Assembly: GCA_036768485.1 (NCBI GenBank)
Contig: JAVLUZ010000273.1
Coordinates: 6,280,846 to 6,344,845, forward strand
From: Mermis nigrescens
Lineage: Eukaryota; Nematoda; Enoplea; Mermithida; Mermithidae
Reading direction: 5' to 3'
DNA length: 64,000 nucleotides
Positions 21,837 through 35,011 of the stretch are shown piece by piece (position 1 is the first letter of the stretch; every line of letters begins with the position of its first letter). The notes below the pieces were generated by a model. It worked only from the letters and a program-made list of their open reading frames with translations, did not search any database and was not told where the DNA came from. A program made the position numbers and the translations under genes.

Positions 21837-23127
21837 GTTGCCAACCGTGGGGTTTTACCTCAAATTTTGAGGTTTTATTTTACGTTTGAGGTTTTTTTGA
21901 GGAGTTTTTTTATTTTTTGGGGTTTTTGTTGAGGTTTTTGAAAATTTTCGAGGTTTTTTTTGGGGTTTTGGTGAAAATTCGAGGTTTTCTAAAATAAGCG
22001 AGCTAGATATCGATTACAGTTAAAATATTGTGTTAACTGCTGTAGCTAATTTTAACTTCGCTTTGCTCGTGACACAATTGATTGAATTGGAGGAGCTGAC
22101 ACTGAAGTGAACTGCCTAAAACGTGCTAGTGAGTTCCATGGTAACGCCTATAATCTCAAAGTAAGCTGGAGTACTTAATAATCAACTAACATGGGAGTAA
22201 TAACCTAAGCAGGAGTGCTACCACATGCATAAAACGTATGAAAAGCACAACAACAACAACAGTAATTTCATTACTAACCCCAAACTGAAGAAGTTCGAAT
22301 TAACCTCTTTTGCTTACTTTGTGGCTTGTGCAGTGCACAGAGTAGGATTTAGTCATTTGTTTTAACGTCAATATTAGCTTTTATTTCCAATTGAATAATG
22401 TTCATACACGCATGCGTTCTGATTCCGCATACTTACCTACGTCGCATATCTATCTCTACTAAACATGTGTTGCGCTTCTTGTTTTAGTCAGGCCCATGTT
22501 CGCAATGTAAAACTTGATTTGAAAAAAATAAATAAATAAAACTGCATCTGCCTATACTTACGTAAAATGGATTTCTTTTTTGCGTTGTCCCATTTGGTAA
22601 AACACTTGACCTGACTACGGAACGGTGTGCCAAACGTAATTATAATTAATTATGAATAGCAAATTTATCTTCGATTTTCTAATCATACAAAGCATTTATT
22701 GTACGCAGCTTAGAATCTATAAATTCCTTTCACTGGAGTATTGTTTGCATTGACTAGGTAGGTATAGACCTGTTTGTCCAATAATCTATAGGGGTAATCA
22801 GGCCTGTATCCCGGAGGATAGGGGGAACACGTGACCCCCGAAATGAAATATAAGAATGATTTTTCCCTTTACTCCCCCTCGCTTTTTTGTAGCCAAAATC
22901 GCTAAAAATTTCAAAATTATGATTAGAGTCTACTTATTCCCAAGCGCGCGGTTTAAACGCTCGATTTTTAGTCTTTATACAACCTAAAGCGTATTTTGCA
23001 TCTATTTCTTCTGTTCTGCACAGGTTTTATGCAGAAAATGGCCTTTATTTAAGAGGGTGTCTATTTGATTCTCACCATGTTTTAGACATGGGTACAAAAT
23101 TTACGAATTGCACAGCTCTAGTGGTCA

Positions 23128-24166
23128 TATTGACACCCCCTATTGGCCAAAAATATTTGGCGAGATAAAGAATGGATAAGCAATTTGCAATGATTTTTGG
23201 CCGTCAGTGATTATAACTTCTCTAATTTTTCCGGCGCTACGCGCCGGATGATACCTATTAATGACATTTATTTACTTTCTTGGCGACATGGAAGCACGTT
23301 TTTTGTATTCGGCAAACATTTTCCCTGATGTACAAAGACTTTTCGGGACCGTCTTTGTAGATGTACAAAGATTTTCGGGAAGACAAAATCTGCAAAAAAG
23401 GTATGAAATTCGCAAAAATTTTCGGCGCTTCGCGCCGAAATGAGTAATTGTGTGTCCTATATATTTTTATAATAGCAGAAATCGCATTTCGAAAGGAAAC
23501 ATGTCAAATTTTTCGGCGCTTCTGCGCCGTTTTAAGACGATTCTTAATGATTTCTGCCCTCATAAAACCAGGAATTAGCCAAAATACACTATCAAAGGTC
23601 GAACAACTCTGTTTTTACGACACTAAAGTCGCTACCGTACTATATCATAGTACCCAAAAATTTGTGTGTACAAAATGTACAAAGACTTTTAGGGACCATC
23701 TTTGTATATGTAGAAACGGACCTTGTACAAAAAAAGACTGTCTTGAAGCCATTTTCTGTTCATGTAGATTTCAAAACAATTTTAACAGCTATTTTTGCAT
23801 AGTTTTCTTCTATTTTCAATCAAAAATTTCGATGTTTCGCATCAAGTGATATAAATACAGGAAATCAAGCAGTAAATTATGCTTCTAGACGTCTATCCGC
23901 CTTAATTCCACAAATGTTCCGGCGCTTCGCGCCAGATTTTTGTTAAAATCAAAGAAATTTAATGTATTTTTTCGCACAAAATTGTCTAACATTTTAAAAT
24001 TTTCAGAAAATATATTGCGTCAAGTGATTTTATGTAAAAGTATACAATGTAAAGCACCAAAAAAACGCTATTTTGCGCGTTAAGGACAAATTTTTTGATC
24101 TATTTTTGACTGTTTTTGGAAAAGCTGGGATACCGCCCCCTTAGGAAAATCCTAGATTCGCCACTG
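23128..24166 (+). mobile_element. Family B, long element B2 (left end missing)
   Basis: Inverted relative to B1 (10246-11320) and colinear with it: hairpin CCGGCGCTACGCGCCGG, a TTTACTTTCTTGGCGAC phrase, TTTGTAGATGTACAAAG, three more hairpins and the end CCTAGATTCGCCACTG. A second partial copy of its middle follows at 24170-24360. Confidence 0.75.
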
Positions 24167-25415
24167 GTCCTATATATCTTTAAAATGGCAGAATTTGCAT
24201 TTAGAATGGAAAAATGCCAAATTTTTCGGCGCTTTGCGCCGTTTTGAGTCAATTCTTAGTAATTTTTGGCGTGAGAAACCCAGAAATTAGCTGAAATACA
24301 CTACCAAAGATCGAAAACCCTCTTTTACCACACTAAAATCGCTACTGTACTATATTATAGGCTGCGAGAACTGCTATCAACAACTCGTTAGCATCATTGA
24401 AAAAGAAATTATGATTGTTCCAAAACGTTTCGTGTAGTATTTGCATTTGTTTGATTAAAAGTTGCTTGTGCCTCACCCTTTTTCATGTTCTTATCATGAC
24501 ACTTCTGCGTGTATCGTGTGCGTTTAAAGCATGATTTAAAACCGGGAAATTGTCCATAAATCACCCGAGAAACCCCGGAAAAACCCGGGAATTTTATTTT
24601 AGGAAACCAGTGGCCACCCTGAACTGAGTAAAAGCTATAAAATTAGATCCACTTAAGCAGAACCACATAAATTTGGGCTAAGCTTAAATGAAAATAGCTA
24701 CAAAGCCTGTAAACCTTATTGTACACTGGATAGAATTCATTTCTAAATTTTGAGGTTTTACCCTAATTTTTGAGGTTTTTTTGGCCAGTGATTTGAGGTT
24801 TTTGAAAATTTGGGTTAGCAACACTGCTTGCGTGGTTGCGATGCGATGCGATCTTTTTCTTCCACAACACTGAGGTTGCAGCCGAGGTCGTGGATTTCCC
24901 CGATTTGGGGGCATTTTGGGGGCCGTTAGAGGCGAGGCACTTCTTTAGCGAAATTTAAGAGTCTTGTAATGCCTGTGCTAAGCCATTGGTTGGGGAGGGT
25001 ACACTTTTAGGGTCAGCATACATTAGTATGCACAAAATCTTGCCATGGCCCCGGCCCCGATCCCGGCTAAAAAGCCTACCCCGGGACATCCCTAGTTCAT
25101 TTGGCTTATTTTAAAAAAGCTAGTTCCTTCCAGGCGTGCCTATTCATTATTGATGGTTTTTCTTAATTTTCATTTATTTGTGCGGTACTCTCGACTAAAA
25201 GTAATTGTATTGGGCTTTTAGGTCTCCAAAATGGTAATCAACACGAGTCTTCCTACGAAAGCATTCATTCATTCTATTAAAGCATTGCTTACCATTAAAT
25301 GAAATTTGATATCTTTACTGAACTCGTCAATACTCGCAGAATAGTAGTTTAATTTGTACTGTGACTTGGTCACCATGCAGTTATGATTGTTGATATGGAA
25401 ACGAGAACGTTATAG

Positions 25416-25503
25416 AGCATCGACCCATTATGTTTGGCGGTTAGAGCCCGCTGATATATTGGGCGAAGGGGCCTTTGGAACGGTTTACCGTGGTTTTCAC
25501 AAG
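25416..25503 (+). CDS. TBK1: TBK1-like kinase exon: glycine loop
   Basis: The exon translates from HYVW through ADILGEGAFGTVYRGFHK. The GEGAFG segment is the ATP-binding glycine-rich loop, and YVW before it matches the N-terminus of insect ik2/IKK-epsilon proteins. The donor is AAG|GTCAGT at 25504, phase 0. The acceptor is chosen as TATAG at 25415; TTAG at 25443 is an alternative but would lose YVW. There is no in-frame ATG after the upstream stop (about 25393), so this is an internal exon and the start codon lies on an unseen upstream exon. Confidence 0.8.
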
Positions 25504-26824
25504 GTCAGTCTTTTGTCATTAATCGCATTACCTCAAATCTGGCTGCAGACTCATTTAAAATACTAAAAGTTAAAGCTATACATGCAGTGATCGACACTGG
25601 CTCGAAAAATATAGATATATACGTAACATAGGTATTTATTAAGGCCTGATATTTGTATGCAAAATTTTAAATTAAATTTAAGTTAAAGATACAGGATAAG
25701 TTATGACTACAAGATATTATCATAAAGGTAAGGTAATGCTTCATTATAGAAGAGTTTGCCATTTATGTGTATGTTTTAAAGTAATGTCGATCGATGCCAA
25801 GTGATCGATCGACGCTAACGCGATCCCGACCATTTTCCACCATCCATGACCTTATCTCCAGCTTGCAGAATAAATAAAATTCGTACGCATTATTTTTTCT
25901 AATTAAATTCAGTAAATTAATTTTCTTACGCGTTATTTTTTACACAACCGGCAGCATCGGATTCCACAGTGCATTAAAGTAGTTAAAAACCTTTCTGGGC
26001 GCTTTGCGCCGAATCGTTTCTCAGCCAGTCATTTATTTTATTTTATCTGCATGATTAAAAAATCTAGTATTCTATTTCAGTTATTCTATCGTTCTTTAGC
26101 TTGCTTGGACCTTCCAAATTTTAAGACGCTGCTTTCACATTAAATTTGATAAAAAAGGCAATATACATATTCCACACTACTTAAATCAGCTGATTCCTGC
26201 TGCATCCGTTGTTTTTCTTGTACAATGTCCCTTTGTATATGTACAAAGATAATCCCTAAAAGTCTTTGTACATTATGTACATGCACATTTTTGGGTACTA
26301 TAATATGGTACACTTGTAATTTTAGTGTACTAAAACAGTGTTTTTAGACCTGTTGTAATGTATTTCAGGTAATTTCTGGGTTTCTGACGCCAGAAATCAC
26401 TCGAAGGTTGTCTCAAAAGGGTGCGAAGCTCCGAAAAATTTGACATTTCTCCATTCTATATGCAAATTCTGTCATTATACAGATACATATATAGGTCACA
26501 CAATTACTCATTTTGGCGCGAAGCGCCGAAAATTTTCGTAATTTCAGACTTAGTTTTTTTCTCAACTTAATTTTTTGACTTTTTCTCTATATACTCATAC
26601 TTTACACATTCTTGTTCTCTTTCCAGTTTTTTTCAATTTTTAATCGTTTTTATGGCTTCATTACTTTTTACTCAGTTTTTATTTAGTATTTAGCCGGATT
26701 AATTGTTTCATTATTTTTCGTATTCCATTAATAATAAATTTAAGATGTAAGATTTTGAATGTAAGATATTTTAAGATTGTCTGAAGATAAAACTAATAAA
26801 AAGCTGAGCGATTTTTCTGAGCAG

Positions 26825-26965
26825 GAAACTTGCGAAACAGTGGCTATTAAAACTTTCAACAAAATGGCTTTGAAACGTCCTTATTCGGTCCAAATGCGAG
26901 AACTGAATATTCTCGAAAAACTGGATCATCCCAACGTCGTTCGATTGATCGCCGTCGAAGACGAG
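26825..26965 (+). CDS. TBK1: TBK1-like kinase exon: VAIK lysine and C-helix
   Basis: 47 codons between TTTTTCTGAGCAG| and GACGAG|GTGCTT, phase 0 at both ends. It contains TVAIKTFN with the catalytic Lys, then RPYSVQMRELNILEKLDHPN. The family's RP-x-x-VQMRE signature is intact, and its Glu is expected to pair with the Lys. VVRLIAVEDE follows, as in VKL-AIEEE of the family. The full match to the family order makes this exon one of the most secure calls in the window. Confidence 0.9.
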
Positions 26966-27163
26966 GTGCTTTTTTATCTATTTTTATTTTATTTATAAAT
27001 TTATTTTTCATAACATAATTTTTTAACTCAAATGTTCTTTCCAGATTTTTTGTCGTTATTTTTCCAGAAGGTTTTGAGATCGTCAAATGAATTGCTTAAT
27101 TTCTTACTCTTCAGATGAGCTATCGCGATAATCACTGCTCGGAATTTCGGGTGTATGGGTACT

Positions 27164-27344
27164 CAGGCACGTAGCTGGCCGTCTGGCCGTCCTATTTCGG
27201 GGGGGACGAACACCAATTTTTGGGGGGACTAAGCCCAAAAAAGCCAGAAATAGCGCAAAATATCGTTTAAAAAGTCCTATTTTTCCGATTTTTCTGAAGT
27301 GGGGGGAGTACGAACCCCCTCATTCCCCCAGAGATACGTACCTG
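27164..27344 (+). mobile_element. Family C MITE, copy C1
   Basis: Begins CAGGCACGTAGCTGG and ends ATACGTACCTG. The flanks TGGGTACT and TGGGTTACT differ by one inserted base, consistent with an 8-bp duplication. Intronic. Confidence 0.8.
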
Positions 27345-28193
27345 TGGGTTACTCAGCGAATCTCAGATGACATGATCTTTGTAGGAGGGCGGTTTGGAGG
27401 AGTCCTCCAAAAATTTTGTACCCTTCTCCCGGAATTCGCAATTTTCCAAAAACTTTACAAGTTTCCTGAAAAATTCGTAGAAAAGTTGCTCTTTTAAGCG
27501 TTTCTAGCTATCTACGAGTGTTTGCTCAAAAGTTTCAAATTTTCGGCGCTTCGCGTTATATACTAAGTTTTTACTATATTACATAATTCTTTTTCGAATT
27601 TTTGTCATTTTTTCGCAATTTTTTTATGATTTTGTGCTCTGGAAAGATAGAGCAGCGTCAGAAACGCCGAAAAACGAGATGTTTGATGCTTAGCCATCAT
27701 GTTTTGGGCCTGAAAAATCACTTCGGAATTTCATTCCCTCCCAACCCCCAGAATTTCTATGCTTTGCATGTCTAGGAACGACCTTCTACATATTTTGGCT
27801 AAAAATTGCTTAAAAACGCAAGTATTTTTTTGTCCAAAAGTCTGCAGGGGGATAAAAATCTCAGGCTTCTAGGATGGGCGGTGTTATTCATGTAATTTGC
27901 CTGTCATTTTTCAGAAAACGCAATATTAACGAGAGTTCTGTATCCATTTACTTTCATCTCCTCGTTTTTATGTTTTACTAGTCGATTTATATGTATTTTC
28001 TATCGTATTGACCCATTAATAGGCCAACGTTAAGCAGGGCAATTGAAAATTTTTCCAAAAGCATTCATGTTATTTTTTGAGAGAGTGTCTGTTAATGGTG
28101 AACAACTTAAAATTTTACATAGATTGATCGGCCACTTTTTTGAACAAACTTTATAAAATTTCCTACTTTTGGTCAAAAAGGACAAAATATATT

Positions 28194-28365
28194 CAACCGC
28201 GTAGCTGGCCGTCCTATTTAGGGGAACCAACACCAATTTTTAGGGGGACCAAGCCCTAGAAAGCAAAAAATAGTACAGAATAACGTTTAAAAAGTCCTGT
28301 TTTTCCGATTATTCTGAATTAAGGGGGAGTCCGAACCCCCCATTCCCCCTAGAGATATGTGCCTG
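28194..28365 (+). mobile_element. Family C MITE, copy C2
   Basis: Ends CAACCGCGTAGCTGG and ATATGTGCCTG. Flanks AATATATT / AATATAGT, 7 of 8 identical. Intronic. Confidence 0.8.
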
Positions 28366-28946
28366 AATATAGTGCAATTGCATAGTAAACGTGATTAGTT
28401 TCGCCCAATATTTAGGCGGATTCTCAAGTGTGTGCCATAGTCTAGCGCGTAAGAAATAGTTTTGCAGCGCACACGCGTAGAGGATCAGATAAATATAAAT
28501 TTAAAAATTTTAAAAATATAAAAGTACATAAAAAACTTAACAAAAAATATGTAAACAGGAATCTTGAAAAAAAGACATCCGTTTGAAAACAAGTTTTCGG
28601 TCGAATGAGATGAATTTCGCAGTTTAATCTTTTGTTTCCGATCCTAAAAATAGACGTTTTTGAACTTATAGGCGGAAAAGTGTTTTTTCAGCATCTTTGG
28701 GTGGCCTATTACGTACTCTTGTTTACAAGAATTGTAAGGTTGACGCTCAATCTACAGCTCGCTGCCTCCTGAAATTTGGAGCAGTGGCATTTTTTTTGTT
28801 GACAAGACTAGCATTTCATTGTTTAGGCGATTTATTTTCGCAGCTTATAAATATTTTATGGGCAAGTGTGAAAGTAACCTATACCTGTTTTTTCGATGTT
28901 TTATGATTATTTTAATATACAAGTTTTTTGTTCTGTTAGGTACTCA

Positions 28947-29201
28947 CTATATGTCGGGCGTGATGGGGGGTTCGGGGGATATGCACCCCCCCGATTGAAA
29001 ACTAAAATGCCCCCCAGAATCCAAAACACCCCCTGAATTCAATTTTTGAAATTTTTGTTTTTTTCCGCAATTTTTGATGCCTATGGATAGCGCCTGATGA
29101 GAAACGTCCAAAAATTGTGTTTTTCCCATAACACCATTTTTAAGGTTATTGTTGACCTTGAAAAATATTGCACCCCCAGAATTTTGTGCCGCCCACCTGT
29201 A
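28947..29201 (-). mobile_element. MITE family A, copy A11
   Basis: Degenerate ends (CTATATGTCGGGC / GCCCACCTGTA), but the flanks GGTACTCA at 28939-28946 and 29202-29209 are identical. Confidence 0.85.
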
Positions 29202-30331
29202 GGTACTCAATCGTTCGTTTCTCTCAGTAAGATTATTCCATTGGAATTTGCTCGTGTCTCATTTCAGTTGTCTAACATTTTCGTCCCTATGTTTATCAAC
29301 ATTTGCTTAAGAGTGACAGGAGTAGTGATCAGACATGCACGGGGAGAGTTTGGGGTCCATGTAGACCCCACGATGGAAAAATGGGAAATTTTCCGAGGAA
29401 AATGAGGCAAAATGGCAGGCCAAACATGAATTTTTTTGTGCTTAAGAACGGTGGCTTGGGTGCGCGTCGATACACATTGTTTTTAGGCCTTTCTGACGAT
29501 AAATTATCTTTCTAGAGCACGAAAACACTAAGAATTTTCTGTTAATAAAAGAATTTTTAAATCCATGACTATTCCGGCGAAAATATAGTCAAAAGATGGG
29601 TGTATGGCGCGAGCGCCGAAGAATTTGATTACTTTTTAGCCAATATATGGCAGAAAATGCTTAAAAATAGCACCTTTTATACAATTTTATTGGAAATTTC
29701 AACAAAATCGTTGATTCTTGGGGTGGCAGAAACCCACCCTTCCCGCCAAGATCATGTTCAGTCTTACCAAGTAGCAAGATAATACGCATTATTTACCGCA
29801 ATTGCAGCGCTATAACAATCTGCACACTGAAACAAGTGTTTCGTGTTTAATAAAGATCTTTAAACGCTAGGACTTTTCCAGTGAAATGCGAAAATTATAT
29901 GACGTGGGTCCAGAAAATTCAAGCAAATTGGGTCCGGTCCAGTCTTGCATCTTGCTAATTTCGAGTCCCGCTTCCTGAAAAATCGTCCGGTAGTGCCGGG
30001 TCCTGGCCAGACATGCACGTGGGGACAAGGGGGTTCGGGGTTCCTGGACTCCTTCTTCAGAATGGAAAAATTGGAAAATTTTGCGGGGAAAATGAGGCAA
30101 AATGAAGATCAAAGGTGCATGAAAAATGAAAATTCTTTACATAAAAGCTCCAAACTGACCGGAAACTGTGTAATAACGTAGTTTTAACGCTATTTTAGCG
30201 CTTTTACCATTTTTGAGGTCATTTTGGCTCAAAAAAAGCTCAATTTTTGACTCCCATACCGGCTGACCCCTCCCGACCCCCTCAGATCGGCCATGCTGTG
30301 CACTTATGGTCCTAGCCCGGGTCCATGGACC
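29202..30331. other. Intronic sequence, no exon recognised
   Basis: Two diverged copies of a segment containing CAGACATGCACG followed by AATGAGGCAAAATG (about 29330-29430 and 30007-30110). Open frames through it are short and show no domain. Confidence 0.4.
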
Positions 30332-30493
30332 CAAGCACGTAGCTATGGGGGCGATGAGGGTGGTCGGACCACCCAAAATTGAAAAAAAAACGGAAGAATG
30401 GGTTTTTTCACACGTTATTTTGTGCTATTTCTGGCCTAGACCCCCCAAAATCGGTTTTTCCACCCCAAAATAGGAGGGCCAGCTACGTGCCTG
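30332..30493 (-). mobile_element. Family C MITE, copy C5 with exact TSD
   Basis: Ends CAAGCACGTAGC and CTACGTGCCTG. Flanked by CATGGACC at 30324-30331 and 30494-30501. Intronic. Confidence 0.88.
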
Positions 30494-30615
30494 CATGGAC
30501 CTGAAGGATTCCTAGTGACCAGAGATGCACAGCATCGCCGGTCTAGGGGATTGGCTGCTTCAGGGGCTCAGACAGAGTGCGTTTTTGGTCGGAAATGGCG
30601 TCAAAAACTAATATA

Positions 30616-31516
<901 letters not shown>

Positions 31517-31880
31517 TAAATGCTAAAATTAGAGTAAAAACTATGTTTCTACACTGTATCCGGTCCATTCCAAGCACTATTGCAAAAGTTTTCATTTTAA
31601 TTTGTTTTTAATCATCGTTTGCCGCATTTTTTCCATAAAAAGGTTACATTTTGTATTTTGACTGGGGTCTATACTCATATCTCGCAAGCTTTCTTCGCGT
31701 GCATGTCCGGTAACATATTGAGTAGTGAGTGACCTCATACAAGAATATTTCGTCCGCCTAGGAATTAACTTTTTTCCATTCTTTTGGAAACATAACTTTT
31801 TCACGATTCTTTACCTGTGTTTTGGTTTTTCGTCAGAAATGGGCCATTTACTCTTACGCACGAGATTTTTTGCAATGCAG

Positions 31881-32073
31881 ATAACATCTGTCCTGAAACA
31901 CGGATTGCCCAGGCCCTCCAACGCTGGGCAACAGGGCTCCGGCAATTCGCTGGAGGGCAAAGTTCTTATAATGGAAATGTGCACTGAGGGCAATTTATAT
32001 TCGATCGTGGAACAGCCTGAGAATCAATTCGGATTGGACGAAACTGAATTACTGCGCGTTTTGTCTCATACGA
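31881..32073 (+). CDS. TBK1: TBK1-like kinase exon: hinge region with an added linker
   Basis: 64 codons plus one base between TTTTTTGCAATGCAG| and CATACGA|GTGAAT. It carries KVLIMEMCTEGNLYSIVEQPENQFGL, matching the hinge and D-helix of TBK1-type kinases (VLIMEFC...GSLY...LEEPSNAYGL), then ETELLRVLSH. The 25 or so residues before KVLIMEM are rich in Gly, Ser, Pro and Gln (HGLPRPSNAGQQGSGNS). They are longer than the few residues usually found between these strands, so the loop is expanded here. Phase 1 at the end fits the next exon. Confidence 0.9.
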
Positions 32074-32155
32074 GTGAATATTTGTTGTCATTCTTTATCT
32101 CATCTTGCTGATCAATAGGCATAATATCAATTTCTAGTGTTATTATAGTTATATC

Positions 32156-32408
32156 CATAGGTGGGCAGCACCAAAATTCTGGGAGGGGGTGAAAAAATTC
32201 TCAAAGGTCAAAAAATGATCTTAAAAGTGCTCGTATGGCGAAAAAAACACCATTTTTCGACGTTTCTCATCGAGCACTATCCAATGGCATCAAAAAATCG
32301 CTAAAAGAGCAAAAAATTTCAATTTGAATTCTGAGGGGGTATTTTGATTTCTGGGGGTATTTCAACTTCTGGGGGTGCATACCCCCCAACCCCTCACGCC
32401 CACGTGTG
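32156..32408 (+). mobile_element. MITE family A, copy A12 with exact TSD
   Basis: Ends CATAGGTGGGC and GCCCACGTGTG. Flanked by GTTATATC at 32148-32155 and 32409-32416. Intronic. Confidence 0.93.
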
Positions 32409-32756
32409 GTTATATCCTGTGAATTGTCAATTTATTAAATTTTACTGCCATTTTCTTATTTATTTTGTTGTTAGACGTCATATTTCTACTTCGTCCGCTC
32501 ATTCTTTTGTATTTTAATTATTTTTAATTTGTTTTCATCAGTTTCGTTTAAATGTTTGAAATTATTTTTATTTTATTTTTTTCAAATTTTGGTTTAGCAG
32601 GTATTGCTTTCGTACGTATTTTTACTTTAATTTTTTCAAAAATTTTCTTATGTTCTGTATTTTTCATTTTTACAGTGATTTTTGCTTTTTCGTTCTTTTA
32701 CTCTTGCTATTGATTCTTTCGCATATTTTTGTTTTTATTTTTAATTCTCTTTCCAG

Positions 32757-32938
32757 CCAGTGGAATGAAATACTTGCGGAAGAATAAAATCGTGCACCGC
32801 GATTGGAAGCCGTCCAACATTTTAAAAACCGTGACAAACGACGGCGATATTTTCTACAAATTATGCGATTTTGGCGCAGCGCGCGAATTGGACGACAACG
32901 AACCATTCCTTTCCATCGTTGGCACTGAAGAATATATT
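32757..32938 (+). CDS. TBK1: TBK1-like kinase exon: catalytic loop, DFG and activation loop
   Basis: Acceptor TTCTCTTTCCAG|; the two bases CC complete a Thr codon with the preceding exon. It reads SGMKYLRKNKIVHRDWKPSN: the catalytic HRD Asp, Lys and Asn are present, but the residue after HRD is Trp where the family has Ile or Leu. YKLCDFGAAREL holds the metal-binding DFG, and FLSIVGTEEYI holds the Ser at the position of the regulatory activation-loop serine of TBK1. Donor ATT|GTGAGA at 32939, phase 0. All catalytic residues are intact, so this part alone looks functional. Confidence 0.92.
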
Positions 32939-33830
32939 GTGAGAAATTATTATTTGGCTTAGGCTGAAGTAGTAATCACTTTTCATTACTTTACACTGAC
33001 TATTCATTTTTATTGTATACTTTACACTGCATTATAAGCATAACCATGTGTTATACTCATAAGGAATCATTATGCGTGTTGGCTCAGGCTACAGTAATCA
33101 CTTTTTATTACTTTAAACTAGCTCTACCGTATGTTGTTGTAAACTTCACATTGCGCTATAAACGTATCCCTAGTTTATGCAAAGTGATTTACACGGTTGA
33201 CGAATTATTTCTGTCCATCGTTGGCACTGAAGAATATATTGTGAGAAATTATTGTTTGGCTTAGGCTGAAGTAATCACTTTTCGTTACTTTACACTGGCT
33301 CTTCATTTTTCTTGTATACTTTACACTGTATTACAAGCATAACCCTGTGTTATACTCATGAGGAATCATTATGCGTGATGGCTCAGGCTACAGTAATCAC
33401 TTTTTATTACTTTAAACTAGCTCTACCGTATGTTGTTGTAAACTTTACATTGCGCTATAAACGTATCCCTATTTTATGCAAAGTGATTTACACGGTTGAC
33501 GAATCATTTCTGTCCGTCGTTGGCGCTGAAAAATATATTGTGAGAAATGTATTGCATGTCACTAGGTTACAGTAATGACTATTCATTACTTTACACTGGC
33601 TATACCGCTGTATGTTGCATATTTTATACTGCAGTATGAACAATGCTCTATGTTCAATCGAAGAATGTATTGCGAGAAACCGCTATACGATTTAAGCTAC
33701 AGTAATATGTGTTTCTTACTTCACACGGGCCATGCCATTTTTGTCTTGTTTACTCTAAACTGCAGTATTAACGTAACCACACTCTATCACCGATGAATAT
33801 TTCGTGAAAAATCAATATATTGCTTGCTTA
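32896..33830 (+). repeat. Tandem copies of the activation-loop exon end plus donor
   Basis: A unit of about 300 bp starts inside the last 45 bases of the exon and extends into the intron. The phrase GGCACTGAAGAATATATTGT lies at 32921 in the exon. It recurs at about 33223 (identical, still coding LSIVGTEEYI and followed by GTGAGAAAT) and about 33522 (three changes). Weaker copies follow at about 33663 and 33796. The first two periods are 302 and 299. The copies have no convincing acceptor, so they are probably not exons. Confidence 0.85.
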
Positions 33831-34632
33831 GTCTACAGTAAATACACGAGCATGGGGGTGGGGGTGAGGGGGTATTACCCTCCCTGAGCTTTGAAAAACT
33901 GATAGCTATACAGCGATTTTGGCCAAAAAACAATTGCTCGTCTAGCCTTTTCGGGCCCTGAAAATTAACTATACAGCCTTTTTGGGCTCAGAAAACTATC
34001 TACTATGTAGTCTTTTTTCGAGCTTAGAAATGCTACTTGGTTGTCTAGCTATTTTTAGTCTAAAAAGGCTATTTAGCTATGTTTAGGAATCCAAAAAGGC
34101 TATATAGCTAGTTTTAGAAATCAATGTTTTGTGTTTTCCATTGGTTGGCTATACTGTACGTTGTTGTAAAGTTTACACTGTAATATGGACGTAGCCTTAT
34201 GTTACACAAATCGATGTGCGCGGTATCATTTTACTGTATATTGTATGACGCTATGCGCTTTTTTTATTGCGCTTTTGACATTACTGATTTTTTGGCTGAA
34301 TTTTTCGGCCAAATAGTTTGAGGTCAAATTCGAAATGCAAGACTTCAAGCGGAGGTCAATGTCGGGAATAAGAGATGGACTAAGAAAAACGAGGGTTTTT
34401 ATACGAAAAATACTTTCAAGTCAACTAGAGTCCGTAAATTAGAGCATTTTTGTCCTATTTTAACGTTTACACCGCTTTATTTAGGCCATTTTTCTCAATA
34501 AACGTGAAAGCACTGTGCCGCCCCCTTTTCTGAAACGAAACAGTCAAAAGATGAAGGGATGAAGGGAAGAAAAAAAATTTCAAAAAGCATGAAAATTTTA
34601 AAACAACTAGGGAAAAAGGAGAAGGTCCGAAC

Positions 34633-34905
34633 CATGGGTGGGCGGCACCAAAATTCTGAGGGGGTGCAATATTTTTCAAAGGTCAAAAAATAGCCATAAA
34701 AATGGTGGTATGGCGAAAAAACATAATTTTTCAGCGTTTCTCATCGAGCACTACCCATTGGCGTCAAAAAATTGCGAAAAGAACAAAAAAAAATTTGAAA
34801 AATTGAATTCTGGGGGGTTTTTTGGTTTCTGGGGAATTTTTTGGTTTTTGAGGGGTTTTGTTTTGAGGGGGTGCATATCCCCTAAACCCCTCACGCCCAG
34901 GTGTG
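34633..34905 (+). mobile_element. MITE family A, copy A13 with exact TSD
   Basis: Ends CATGGGTGGGC and GCCCAGGTGTG. Flanked by GTCCGAAC at 34625-34632 and 34906-34913. Intronic, about 105 bases before the next exon. Confidence 0.93.
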
Positions 34906-35011
34906 GTCCGAACTCTACGGTCTGCAACTTTTTTTCATTTTACACTACAGTCTTCTGTTCTTTTGAATTCTTTTTTTATACTTTTTATACTTTTATATTA
35001 ATTTCATTTAG

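Larger units (their letters stand above)
21549..24826. mobile_element. Nested hAT-type element D of about 3.3 kb
   Basis: Left end CAGGGTTGCCAAC; right end GGGTTAGCAACACTG. The flanks are CTTGCGTT (21541-21548) and CTTGCGTG (24827-24834), 7 of 8 identical. Both subterminal regions carry GAGGTTTT-rich repeats (21850-21990 and 24745-24810). A family A MITE sits inside the left terminal repeat, a family B element sits in the middle, and a separate hAT-like end (CCAGTGGCCACCCTG) ends at 24621. No transposase frame survives. Confidence 0.65.

Noticed and set aside
33013..33575. Two frames resembling extra kinase exons
   Set aside because: Only their last 15 or so residues resemble the kinase; they are tandem copies of the exon end plus intron and lack usable acceptors.
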